The position numbers and the translations under genes are program-made. Below are positions 25,110-33,311 of a DNA stretch of 64,000 nucleotides, piece by piece (within the stretch, counting starts at the first letter, position 1; every line of letters begins with the position of its first letter). The DNA is from Roseateles sp049532965 (lineage in GTDB: Bacteria > Pseudomonadota > Gammaproteobacteria > Burkholderiales > Burkholderiaceae_C), in assembly GCF_049532965.1 (NCBI RefSeq), contig NZ_CP186694.1, positions 1,674,001-1,738,000 of the forward strand. Direction: 5' to 3'. The notes beneath the pieces are model-generated. The model did no database searches, was not told the DNA's origin, and was given only the letters and a program-made list of their open reading frames with translations.

Positions 25110-26021
25110 ATGGCGATTCATCACACCACCCCGACCGTCGAGTCCGACGCCTTCAGCACTGCCGATCAGCGCGTCTGGCTGAAGCTCGAGGCCCTGCAAC
25201 CTTGCGGCTCGTTCAAGCTGCGTGGCATCGGCCATGCGTGTGAGGTCCATGCCGCACGAGGCGCGAAGCGATTGCTGTCGTCGTCGGGCGGCAATGCGGG
25301 CATGGCGGTCGCCTATGCGGGCAAGCGGCTCGGGTTGCCGGTGGTCGTGGTCGTTCCCGAGACCACGCGCGAGTGGCCCAGGACGCTGATCCGGCGTCAG
25401 GGCGCGGAGGTCATCGTCCACGGCAAAAGCTGGATGGAGGCCAACGAGTACCTGATGTCGTTGCGACAGCCCACCGACGCGTTCATCCATCCGTTCGACG
25501 ATGCCCTGCTCTGGGACGGCCATGCGTCGATGATCGAAGAGGCGGCGGCGCAGATGCCGAAGCCGGATGCGGTGGTGTTGTCGGTCGGCGGGGGCGGTTT
25601 GATGAGCGGCGTGCTTCAGGGCATGCACGCCGCCGGATGGAAGGACGTGCCGCTGGTCGCGGTGGAAACGATCGGCGCTGATTCGCTGAACGCGTCGATC
25701 GCCGCCGGCGAGCTCGTGACGCTGGAGACCATCACCAGCATCGCCACCTCGCTGGGCGCCCGGCGCGTCAGCGAGCGGGCCTTCGCGTGGACGAAGCAGC
25801 ATGGGGTCGTCGCGACCACGGTGAGCGACGCGGAAGCCGTGCAGGCCTGCCTCACGGTGGCGAAGGAGCATCGACTGATCGTCGAGCCGGCATGCGGGGC
25901 GGCGGTCGCCGCCACGCTGAAGCGCTCGGTGCCTGTGTTGCAGGGCGCCCGGGAGGTGCTGGTGATCCTGTGCGGCGGGGCTTGTGCGACCTATGAGGAT
26001 CTGCAGGCGTGGGCGGGGTGA
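25110..26021 (+). CDS. PLP-dependent serine/threonine dehydratase-like enzyme
   Basis: 303 aa, fold type II PLP enzyme. The Schiff-base Lys is in CGSFKLRGIG, the substrate loop in SSSGGNAGMAVAYAG and the phosphate-binding glycine loop in SVGGGGLMSG. The short length without regulatory domain matches L-serine dehydratase (SDS-like) enzymes, which deaminate Ser/Thr to pyruvate/2-oxobutanoate. D-serine or other hydroxy-amino acids are possible. Probably co-transcribed with the GNAT gene. Confidence 0.88.
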   Translation: MAIHHTTPTVESDAFSTADQRVWLKLEALQPCGSFKLRGIGHACEVHAARGAKRLLSSSGGNAGMAVAYAGKRLGLPVVVVVPETTREWPRTLIRRQGAEVIVHGKSWMEANEYLMSLRQPTDAFIHPFDDALLWDGHASMIEEAAAQMPKPDAVVLSVGGGGLMSGVLQGMHAAGWKDVPLVAVETIGADSLNASIAAGELVTLETITSIATSLGARRVSERAFAWTKQHGVVATTVSDAEAVQACLTVAKEHRLIVEPACGAAVAATLKRSVPVLQGAREVLVILCGGACATYEDLQAWAG

Positions 26022-26062
26022 GGCCGCCCTCGGGATGAAGCCTCCTCGATTTCCCGCGCCAG

Positions 26063-26215
26063 TCAGAAGTGGAGGTCGGGGAATCTTCTTATTCGGTACT
26101 CGACCGGTGGCACGCGGCCCAGCGCTTCATGGGAGCGATGGTGGTTGTAGCGCTGAAGCCAATCGGCGGTCATGGCCCGCACCTCGGCCCACGAGTCGAA
26201 GAGGTGCCAAGCGGA
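26063..26215 (-). pseudogene. IS3-family transposase fragment (C-terminus only)
   Basis: The minus strand encodes about 50 residues ending in a stop at 26063, including TADWLQRYNHHRSHEALGRV and PPVEYRIRR. This is the conserved C-terminal end of the integrase-core OrfB of IS3 elements. Homology stops at about 26209 and no catalytic DDE region, OrfA or terminal repeats are seen. It is the scar of a deleted insertion sequence beside the Rhs genes. Confidence 0.85.
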
Positions 26216-26283
26216 CGAAGGCTGCACGTGCATGGCATGGAGCGACTTAGATACTTCCGCCTATCGGCGGTCGCTCGCCTTGC

Positions 26284-26496
26284 CTACCGCCTTCTCCTGT
26301 AGAAATACCAGATGACGACCGGTGCAATTGCAAACGCCAACGCGGCTGCGAATTGAAGTAGAGCCCATGCGCTGTACGTGGCGTGGTCTCGGTCGGGGAA
26401 TGACCCGAGCCACGCCGTTTGAATCCCCCACATCAGGAAGAAGGCTGCCGCTAACAGGCAGGCGCCCGTGGTCGACCACATCATCCACTTCTTCAT
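26284..26496 (-). CDS. Small two-helix membrane protein, candidate Rhs immunity protein
   Basis: 70 aa. Two hydrophobic segments (about 9-28 and 45-64) and a basic C-terminus YFYRRRR. No recognised family. Its ATG overlaps the stop codon of the Rhs toxin gene (ATGA), with SD AGGAGA inside the last codons of that gene, so expression is coupled. A small gene directly after a Rhs gene is the usual place of the cognate immunity gene. A membrane immunity protein would fit a toxin acting in the periplasm or at the membrane. Function is inferred from position. Confidence 0.6.
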   Translation of the reverse strand: MKKWMMWSTTGACLLAAAFFLMWGIQTAWLGSFPDRDHATYSAWALLQFAAALAFAIAPVVIWYFYRRRR

Positions 26497-28760
26497 GGGC
26501 GCTTTCTCCTAGGGTTCACATTCGGATAGCCGATGTACGGCGTCGTAGGGCCTAGTGTTGAACAGTTGTAGAGGGTCTCACGCGCGAAGCTTTGGCATTG
26601 GTTCCAAGGCATCCAACGGCCGGTCGCTTGCCCGGGGGTGATTGCCTTGTTAACGCATTGCTCGTCCACGTCAGGGACCGTGACACAGACAGCCCCGGGT
26701 GCGTTGCCTTGCCCTGAGTGGTCGATGGTTTGCGTTTGGACGCCCGGCCTGTCTGAGCATCCTTGTCCAGGTATCGGGCAAACGCCGCCCATCCCGGCCT
26801 CAATAGTGTCAGTTCGAATCCAGTTGTGGTTTGGCAGATAGGCACTGGCGTCACCCACCCAATCAATGTTGACGGGTCGCCTGCACAACTGCACCACGAG
26901 CCCATTGGGGTCGACGTAGCTGAGAGGACTCCCCTCGACGTAGGCATACGTGTTGATGCCGCCTTCCAACCCGATGGGGTCAGACTGGACGTATCGCCCT
27001 GTCGTCCCATCGTAGTCCCGGAAGTAGTTGTAGCTCAGCCCCGACTCCTTGTCGAAGTACTGGCCGGGGAAGCGCAGGTTGAGGGTCACGGGTGCGAGAC
27101 CGGCAGGCGCTTCCTCGGGCGCCGTCGTGCCGAACGGCTCGCTGATCCAGCGCCAGCGCGTGGCGCTGTTCTTGTCCACCACCACGCGCGGCGCATTGAG
27201 GTGATCCGAGTACACGTAGAGCACCTCTGGCTCCGCAGCGGCACCGTTGAGCACCGCCACAGGGATGTCGCCCAGCCACACGAACTCTTGTGATGGCGCT
27301 GTCCCTGCGTACTGGCCGAGCAGTTGCCCGCTCTGGTCGTAGACGAAATGCGTGTTCTGGGAGCCGTTGTTCTTGCGGATCCGCTGCCCGCCCGCGTCGT
27401 AGCTGTAGTACCAGTTCACCCCCGCCTTCGTGAGCGAGTTGATCCGGTTGTCCAGCCGGTACGTCGTCGTATAGCCCAGGCCCGTGTCGGTCAGCGTGTT
27501 GCCCGCGGCGTCGTAGCTGAAGCTGCGCGTCGGATTGCTGATGCTGCTCAGCCGGTTGCTTGTCGCTTCGGTCGTGTAGCTCCTGGCCGTCCCATTGAGC
27601 GTGACACCGGTGCGGTTGCCGTTGGCGTCGTAGCCAATCGTCCAGGATGCCGATGGCGTGACGATGCTCGTCAACCGGCTCACCTCGTCGTAGCCGAAGC
27701 TCTGGTTCAGCGCCGAGGCCGCCGCGGTGGCTTGGCCCGTGGTTGCGTCCAGGTGCGTGTAGCTGACGATGCGGTCGGCTGCGTCATACGTGATGTCGCG
27801 CACCACGCTGCCCAGCGAGTAGCGCACCAGCCGGCCATACAGGTCGGAGATGCGCTCAACCGGCTTGGGCCCTGAGACGGTCTGGATCTGCCAGCTGCGA
27901 ACGCCACCGAAGGGCTCCCACTGGATGTCGGTGATCAGCGGCTGCGCGGTGCTGGACGCGTCCTTGGCAACGCTCATCGACGTGGGCAGTCCGTTGGCGT
28001 ACTGGATCGTCACCACGCGGCCCGAGGGATACGTGATGCGATTGACTCGGCCGGCATCGTTGTAGCCGTAGCGCGTGGTCTGCACCACCGTGCCCACGGT
28101 CTGGATCACCGTGATCACCAGGCCTCTGGCGTCGTAGCCGTACTTGGTGTTGCCCGCTGTGCCGGTGGCGGTGGTCAGCCGTCCGATGCCGTAGCCGAAG
28201 TCGCCACCGGACTGGTCGTAGGTCCACGAGTAGTTGACCGAGCTCTGACCGCTCTTGGAGTAGACCGCCGACGTCACTCGGTTGAGGTCGTCGTAGACGT
28301 AGGTCGCGAGCACCCCTCGGCTGTCGGTGCGCGTGAGCAGATTGCCGTTCGGATCGAAGGTGCTGTTGGCGGTGCCGGTGTCGGGGCTCGAGAGTTGGGT
28401 CAGGTCGCCCAGGCCGTTGCGCTGGTATGAGGTCACCAGCTTGCGAGGATCGGTGACCTGCTTGAGCTGATCGAGCCCGTCGTAGCCCAGCGTCGTCACG
28501 CCATTGCGGGCGTCGGTGTTGGTCTTGACCCGGTCAAGTGCGTCGTACGCGTTGCTCGTCGTGAAGCCAAAGCCGCTCACGCCCTTGCCCTTGATGACCT
28601 TCGTGAGGTTGCCCTTGGCGTCGTACTCGTAGTCGGTGACCGGTGCCGGTGATACCGGCGGAGGCGGCAGCATGGCGGCGTGCGCCGTCATGCCGACCAG
28701 AGCGGCCATTGCCGCCGCGAGCGCGCTCCGGCACTTGAAGCGCCCATGGTTCTTCTTCAT
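26493..28760 (-). CDS. Rhs/YD-repeat polymorphic toxin, core and C-terminal toxin part
   Basis: 755 aa. Signal peptide (about 1-28, MTAHA|A), Pro-rich spacer, then about 20 YD repeats (YDAKGNLTKV, YDALDRVKT, YDAAGNTLTD and others). The RHS core (about 540-621) ends in the hallmark RDYDGTTGRYVQSDPIGLEG and YVDPNGL. The last 134 residues are a variable C-terminal domain, rich in Cys, with NHNWIRTD near its start and WNQCQSFARE near its end. The His-before-Cys order recalls circularly permuted NlpC/P60- or LRAT-like folds; this is inference. The ATG follows the stop of the upstream Rhs gene by 4 nt. Confidence 0.88.
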   Translation of the reverse strand: MKKNHGRFKCRSALAAAMAALVGMTAHAAMLPPPPVSPAPVTDYEYDAKGNLTKVIKGKGVSGFGFTTSNAYDALDRVKTNTDARNGVTTLGYDGLDQLKQVTDPRKLVTSYQRNGLGDLTQLSSPDTGTANSTFDPNGNLLTRTDSRGVLATYVYDDLNRVTSAVYSKSGQSSVNYSWTYDQSGGDFGYGIGRLTTATGTAGNTKYGYDARGLVITVIQTVGTVVQTTRYGYNDAGRVNRITYPSGRVVTIQYANGLPTSMSVAKDASSTAQPLITDIQWEPFGGVRSWQIQTVSGPKPVERISDLYGRLVRYSLGSVVRDITYDAADRIVSYTHLDATTGQATAAASALNQSFGYDEVSRLTSIVTPSASWTIGYDANGNRTGVTLNGTARSYTTEATSNRLSSISNPTRSFSYDAAGNTLTDTGLGYTTTYRLDNRINSLTKAGVNWYYSYDAGGQRIRKNNGSQNTHFVYDQSGQLLGQYAGTAPSQEFVWLGDIPVAVLNGAAAEPEVLYVYSDHLNAPRVVVDKNSATRWRWISEPFGTTAPEEAPAGLAPVTLNLRFPGQYFDKESGLSYNYFRDYDGTTGRYVQSDPIGLEGGINTYAYVEGSPLSYVDPNGLVVQLCRRPVNIDWVGDASAYLPNHNWIRTDTIEAGMGGVCPIPGQGCSDRPGVQTQTIDHSGQGNAPGAVCVTVPDVDEQCVNKAITPGQATGRWMPWNQCQSFARETLYNCSTLGPTTPYIGYPNVNPRRKRP

Positions 28761-28764
28761 TGAT

Positions 28765-31428
28765 TCACTCCCTGCCTGTCGCTTGTTGTGCTCGACCCAG
28801 CGCATCGAACGCGCGGTTCATCGACCGCTTGAGCGCGCCTTGCGGGTCTTTGGCGTCTTCCTTGGTCCGATTGCCGCTGGCGTCCAGCGCGTAGGCGATG
28901 CGGTTGCCGAGCGTGTCCGACACGGCGATCAAGCGATGCGCATCGTCGTACTCGTAGCTCACCGCGCTGCCATCGGGCTGTGTCGACTTCTTGAGCAGGC
29001 CCGTTGGCCAGTACTCGTAGCTCGTCACCTTGCCAGCCGTCGTTGTCGACGTCAGGCGCTGGCGCAGGTCGTACGCGTAGCTCGTGGAGGTGCCGTTGGC
29101 ATCGACCATCTCCAGCGGCTGGCCGTACGCGTTGTAGCGAATGAAGTGCGTCAGATGGCCCTTGGCATTGGCCGTCGACTTCAAGTCCCCGATCGTGTGA
29201 TCGGCCGTCGTGTCGGTGTAGTACGCGTTGGTCGTGATGACCTTGCCGCGCGAGTCCGTCTCGGTCAGTACCTGCCCCGTGGCGTTGTAGGTCCACCGGG
29301 TCGCGCGAGCTGGCACGCCGCTCTGCAGCGCGGCATTGAAGCCCTGCCCTCCCGCCTCGTCGGTCGTCGCCTGCTCCACGCGCTTGCACAGCACGACGAT
29401 CGGCTTGCCGTCCGGCAGCTTCGCCTCCACCGGCGCGCAGCTGGCCACCGCGTTGGCATTGAACGGATCAGGCTGACCGTTGTAGACCAGCGTCGTGATG
29501 CGACGTGGCTCGGCCGTCTTGACCGCAAGCGGCCAATCCGGATGCCATTGCGTCGACACCTTGCGCGCGCCGGCGGGGAGCGTGCTCGCGACCGATGCGC
29601 AATCGACCGCCGCAGTCAGTCCTTCGACGCGGGACGTCTCCAGGTTCCGGCTCATGTCGTAGTTCATGCAGCTGCGGTTGCCGTTGAAGTCGTCGAACCT
29701 CGTCACATTGAGGTGGGCATCGACCAGGCGAGCGGCCACAACAGCCGGGCTGCCTGCGCCCGCCGCCTGCGACTTGGCCGTCCACGTTGACGCGCCGAAC
29801 GACGTCACCGACTGCAGCGACTGGGACTGCCCGCTGGGCAACGCCACCACGGTGTCCTGCGGCGCCTGCAGCACATGATCGCGCCACACGACGCCAGCGA
29901 TCGGGTCGTACCACTCCGCCGGCAGCATCACCGGCGGTGCGCTCCATGTCACCGAATAGGCATCCAACCCGAGCGCCCGCTGCGTGGAGACCGCACGCCC
30001 CTGGGCATCGTAGCCATACGTGCCGGCGCGCACGCCGTTCTCGTCCAGGTAGCCGGTCAACGCCCAGGGCAGATCGCCTCGGTCGTACACCATCTGCTGC
30101 GCTGTGCCGTCTGGCCATTCGATTCGGCTCACTTGTCCGTTGCTGCCATAAGCAATGGTCACGCGCTGCTGCCCGGGATCGACGATCGCTGCGATTCGAG
30201 AACTCGCCTCCGCCCCAACGCTGGCGTACTCGAATGTCCACTTCCGGCCGAAGTGGTCGGTCAGCGACATCGGCAACCCTTCTTCCGCCATCTCCGGCGT
30301 GACGGTCCCGAGTCCGCTGCGCGCCATCGACAGGCGCCGTCCGTCGTGGGCCGTCGCCCTGAGCAACCGACCCCGCGCGTCGTACTCCTCGACCGCCAGC
30401 CGCTGCGCGTCCCAGTAGAGGTAACCCTGCGCCGTGACGGCAAGACGATCCTTGACCACACCGCCAACCGGTGCGGCACCATTCGCCGTCAGAAAGAAGC
30501 TGGTCCAGTTGCCGCTGCCCCGTGATGCATTCACCAGGGTGACTCCTCCGCTGTCGGCCATGAACAGCAGCTTGTCGAAGCTGCCCGTCCACAGAGGGCC
30601 GAACGCATCCGGATCCGACCGCAGGAACGGCGCGGCACCGGCCGCATAGGGCAACTTGCTGGTCGAGTTGTAAGTCAGCTTGAGTCCGCTCCACGGCTGC
30701 CAGCCGGCCGTGAATGACTGCGCCTTGATGCCCTGCTCCGGGAAGATCGGGTTGCCGTAGCAGGTGTCGCACGGCTGCGCCACCACGCGGTCGCGCACAG
30801 GCACGCAGATGTTTTGCGACTTGATGTAGACGCCCCCGCTGGGGCAAACGCATTGGCGACTTTCCGCCTCGTAGACACCGACGTCGCAGAACTTGGTGAT
30901 CTGCATGAGGCCCTGCATGGTGACGCCGATCGGCGCTTGCCATCCACAGAGTCCGGTGTACTGCCCTTCATTCCGGCAGGAGCCGGACCCGGCGCTCGAC
31001 CCGTTGGCAGAGACCTGGCAGGCCTGCGTGACACTCCAGGTCACCGCGGAACTGCAGGCTGAGGCGGCTGAGCAGTTGCTGCGCAGCAGTGCCAGGTATC
31101 TCCCAAAGTACTCTTCGGGTCGGCCGAACGCGCCGTCCGTGCGCGCCCTGAAGTAGATGCCATCCAAGTGGGTCCACCCGTTGCCGGAAGTTCCGCACCA
31201 AGAGCCATTAGTCCCGGCGCTGAAGTCCCATTGCGTCGGGACGACTCGGTCATAGGCCCCTGCGGAACCGCCAACGAAGATCGCAGCCACGCACCATGCC
31301 GCGCTGGCCATGAGGCGAGCGGTGGCGCCGGCACGGGCACGCCAAGCCCCCGTGCGATCGACGCGGCAAGCTGCAAAAGACCGCACGGCGACCCGCCAAG
31401 TGCGCACGACAACTGAAATCGGGTTCAT
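28765..31428 (-). CDS. Rhs/YD-repeat protein, N-terminal partner without toxin domain
   Basis: About 887 aa from ATG 31428; a later in-frame ATG just before ASAAWCVAAIFVGGSAGA would give a more ordinary signal peptide. After export comes a Cys-rich segment (WCGTSGNGW, ESRQCVCPSGGVYIKSQNIC) and a beta-rich region (about 230-380), then YD repeats (FEYASVG, YGYDAQGRAV, YEYDDAHRLIAV). It stops at RAFDALGRAQQATGRE, in the middle of a typical repeat array, without a core domain. The second gene restarts with its own signal peptide 4 bp later. The pair may be one split Rhs or a two-component secreted complex. Confidence 0.82.
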   Translation of the reverse strand: MNPISVVVRTWRVAVRSFAACRVDRTGAWRARAGATARLMASAAWCVAAIFVGGSAGAYDRVVPTQWDFSAGTNGSWCGTSGNGWTHLDGIYFRARTDGAFGRPEEYFGRYLALLRSNCSAASACSSAVTWSVTQACQVSANGSSAGSGSCRNEGQYTGLCGWQAPIGVTMQGLMQITKFCDVGVYEAESRQCVCPSGGVYIKSQNICVPVRDRVVAQPCDTCYGNPIFPEQGIKAQSFTAGWQPWSGLKLTYNSTSKLPYAAGAAPFLRSDPDAFGPLWTGSFDKLLFMADSGGVTLVNASRGSGNWTSFFLTANGAAPVGGVVKDRLAVTAQGYLYWDAQRLAVEEYDARGRLLRATAHDGRRLSMARSGLGTVTPEMAEEGLPMSLTDHFGRKWTFEYASVGAEASSRIAAIVDPGQQRVTIAYGSNGQVSRIEWPDGTAQQMVYDRGDLPWALTGYLDENGVRAGTYGYDAQGRAVSTQRALGLDAYSVTWSAPPVMLPAEWYDPIAGVVWRDHVLQAPQDTVVALPSGQSQSLQSVTSFGASTWTAKSQAAGAGSPAVVAARLVDAHLNVTRFDDFNGNRSCMNYDMSRNLETSRVEGLTAAVDCASVASTLPAGARKVSTQWHPDWPLAVKTAEPRRITTLVYNGQPDPFNANAVASCAPVEAKLPDGKPIVVLCKRVEQATTDEAGGQGFNAALQSGVPARATRWTYNATGQVLTETDSRGKVITTNAYYTDTTADHTIGDLKSTANAKGHLTHFIRYNAYGQPLEMVDANGTSTSYAYDLRQRLTSTTTAGKVTSYEYWPTGLLKKSTQPDGSAVSYEYDDAHRLIAVSDTLGNRIAYALDASGNRTKEDAKDPQGALKRSMNRAFDALGRAQQATGRE

Positions 31429-31653
31429 CGCCCCTCCCTGGAACTCACGCATAGGAAGCCAGGGGACAAGGGCGTTCACGCCGTCCGGCGTGCCTTAGAC
31501 CGAGCAGCGTCTCGCGCGCTTGTCGTCGGTCAGTCCCTCTCTCCCTGATCGGGGCGGCATTCTGCCCGACGCAGGCGCCTCGGACGGAGAAGTCCCGCGG
31601 CAATTACCTCTGTCACGGCCGCGTCACGCCGCCGAGGTGCCGGGACTTGCCCT

Positions 31654-32136
31654 TCACATCTTCTCCCCCGGCACCTCGCTCGCCGCCTTGACCCACGCCA
31701 CGAACGCCGCTTCATCGAGCGGCTCCTTCTCACTGACGTGGAGGTAGCGCGCATGCGCCGTCTTCGAGTCGACGGGCGGCATCGGGTCCAGCGACTTGCC
31801 GTTGAAGAACGCCACCTTCACGTAGCGCGTCATCACGTGGATGCCGAGGAACCAGGTCATGCCGTCCATGCCATACAGCGGCGAATTCCACTTCACCGCC
31901 TTGCGCACCCCCGGCACCGTCTTCACGACCAGCACATCGATGCGCCTCACCACCGCCTGCTTCCAGTCCTGCAGCGCGTTGATGTACGCCTGCACCGGCG
32001 CATCGCCGTGCCCTTTCGGGATCTGCGGATTGCCGCCGGACAACAGCACCACGCCCTGCCCTTTCGTGGGCCTCGCCGGCCTAGCCGGCTTCGGCGCCGT
32101 CGCCCGTGTCGCCGCTTCGGAGGTCTTGCGTGCCAT
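31654..32136 (-). CDS. DUF1801 (YdhG-like) domain protein
   Basis: 160 aa. A Lys/Pro-rich N-terminal tail (about 1-28) precedes a DUF1801 domain with KAVKWNSPLYGMDGMTWF and YVKVAFFNGKSL. The family is small, cytoplasmic and of unknown biochemical role. The conserved ATG at 32136 starts MARKTSEAA; the frame is open upstream but not conserved-looking. Monocistronic and divergent from ytfQ. Confidence 0.85.
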   Translation of the reverse strand: MARKTSEAATRATAPKPARPARPTKGQGVVLLSGGNPQIPKGHGDAPVQAYINALQDWKQAVVRRIDVLVVKTVPGVRKAVKWNSPLYGMDGMTWFLGIHVMTRYVKVAFFNGKSLDPMPPVDSKTAHARYLHVSEKEPLDEAAFVAWVKAASEVPGEKM

Positions 32137-32227
32137 GGCCGCGCACGTTATCACCGCCCCAACGCGCGCCGCGCTTGGCCCTGCCCACCTCACTGATATC
32201 AAACCCGGCATCGCGTCAGCAAGAAAT

Positions 32228-32261
32228 GTGATTGGTCCGGCATCCCTGCCGTCCCTAGGAT
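32228..32261 (+). promoter_or_regulatory. Shared promoter/operator module, copy 3 (ytfQ operon)
   Basis: GTGATTGGTCCGGCATCCC (32228-32246) overlaps -35 TTGGTC (32232-32237). An 18-bp spacer leads to -10 TAGGAT (32256-32261). The right arm is less symmetric than in copies 1 and 2. GATATCAAA occurs upstream at 32195-32203. Confidence 0.68.
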
Positions 32262-32336
32262 CACAGCCACCTCAGGAGGCGCGCCGCCGCATCGGCGCGC
32301 GACCTCGACATCAACATCAACGAGGAGACAACGATC

Positions 32337-33311
32337 ATGAAGACGACGCGTCGACATCTGCTGGCGCTGACCGCGCTCGGCCTGGGCATCGCCGGCACCA
32401 CCCTCACCGTCCGCGCCGCCGACAAGCCCCTCGTCATGGGTTTCTCCCAGGTCGGCGCCGAGAGCGAATGGCGCACCGCCAACACCAACTCGATCAAGGA
32501 CGCCGCCAAGCAGGCCGGCATCACGCTCAAGTTCGCCGACGCGCAGCAGAAGCAGGAAAACCAGGTCAAGGCGATCCGCAGCTTCATCGCGCAACGCGTC
32601 GACGTCATCGCCTTCTCGCCCGTCGTCGAGTCGGGCTGGGACACGGTCCTGCGCGAGGCGAAGAACGCCAAGATCCCCGTCATCCTCACCGACCGCGCCG
32701 TCAAGGTCAGCGATCCCTCCCTCTACGTCACCTTCATCGGCTCCGACTTCGTCGAGGAAGGCCGCAAGGCCGGCCGCTGGCTGCTCGATTGGGCCAAGAC
32801 GAACGCCCCCACCGGCGAGGTCAACATCGTCGAGCTGCAGGGCACCGTCGGCTCCGCACCGGCCCTGGACCGCAAGCGCGGCTTCGAGGAAGTCATCAAG
32901 GCCGAGCCCCGCCTGAAGATCGTCCGCTCGCAGTCCGGCGACTTCACCCGCGCCAAGGGCAAGGAAGTGATGGAAGCCTTCCTGAAGGCCAAGGACAAGA
33001 AGATCCACGTCCTGTTCGCGCATAACGACGACATGGCCATCGGCGCCATCCAGGCCATCGAGGAGGCCGGCCTCAAGCCCGCCAAGGACATCGCCATCGT
33101 CTCCATCGACGGCGTGCGCGGCGCCTTCCAGGCCATGGCCGCCGGCAAGCTCAACGTCACCGTCGAATGCAACCCGATGCTGGGTCCGCAGCTGATGCAG
33201 CTGGCCAAGGACGTCGTCGCCGGCAAGCCCGTGGCCAAGCGCATCACGACCGAGGAAGGCGTCTTCACCGCCGACGTCGCCGCCAAGGAACTGCCCAACC
33301 GCAAGTACTGA
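32337..33311 (+). CDS. ytfQ: Sugar ABC importer (CUT2) periplasmic binding protein, YtfQ-like
   Basis: 324 aa, type I periplasmic binding protein with a signal peptide (1-27, containing TRRHLL). MGFSQVGAESEW, QQKQENQVKAIRSF, VELQGTVGSAPALDRKRGF, RSQSGDFTRAKGKEVMEAF and YAHNDDM-like FAHNDDMAIGAIQAI follow E. coli YtfQ almost word for word. YtfQ binds galactofuranose; here arabinose (including its furanose form) is the likely ligand because of the context. First gene of ytfQ-ytfR-ytfT-yjfF, with promoter module copy 3 upstream and SD GAGGAGA. The stop overlaps the ytfR start (TGATG). Confidence 0.92.
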   Translation: MKTTRRHLLALTALGLGIAGTTLTVRAADKPLVMGFSQVGAESEWRTANTNSIKDAAKQAGITLKFADAQQKQENQVKAIRSFIAQRVDVIAFSPVVESGWDTVLREAKNAKIPVILTDRAVKVSDPSLYVTFIGSDFVEEGRKAGRWLLDWAKTNAPTGEVNIVELQGTVGSAPALDRKRGFEEVIKAEPRLKIVRSQSGDFTRAKGKEVMEAFLKAKDKKIHVLFAHNDDMAIGAIQAIEEAGLKPAKDIAIVSIDGVRGAFQAMAAGKLNVTVECNPMLGPQLMQLAKDVVAGKPVAKRITTEEGVFTADVAAKELPNRKY

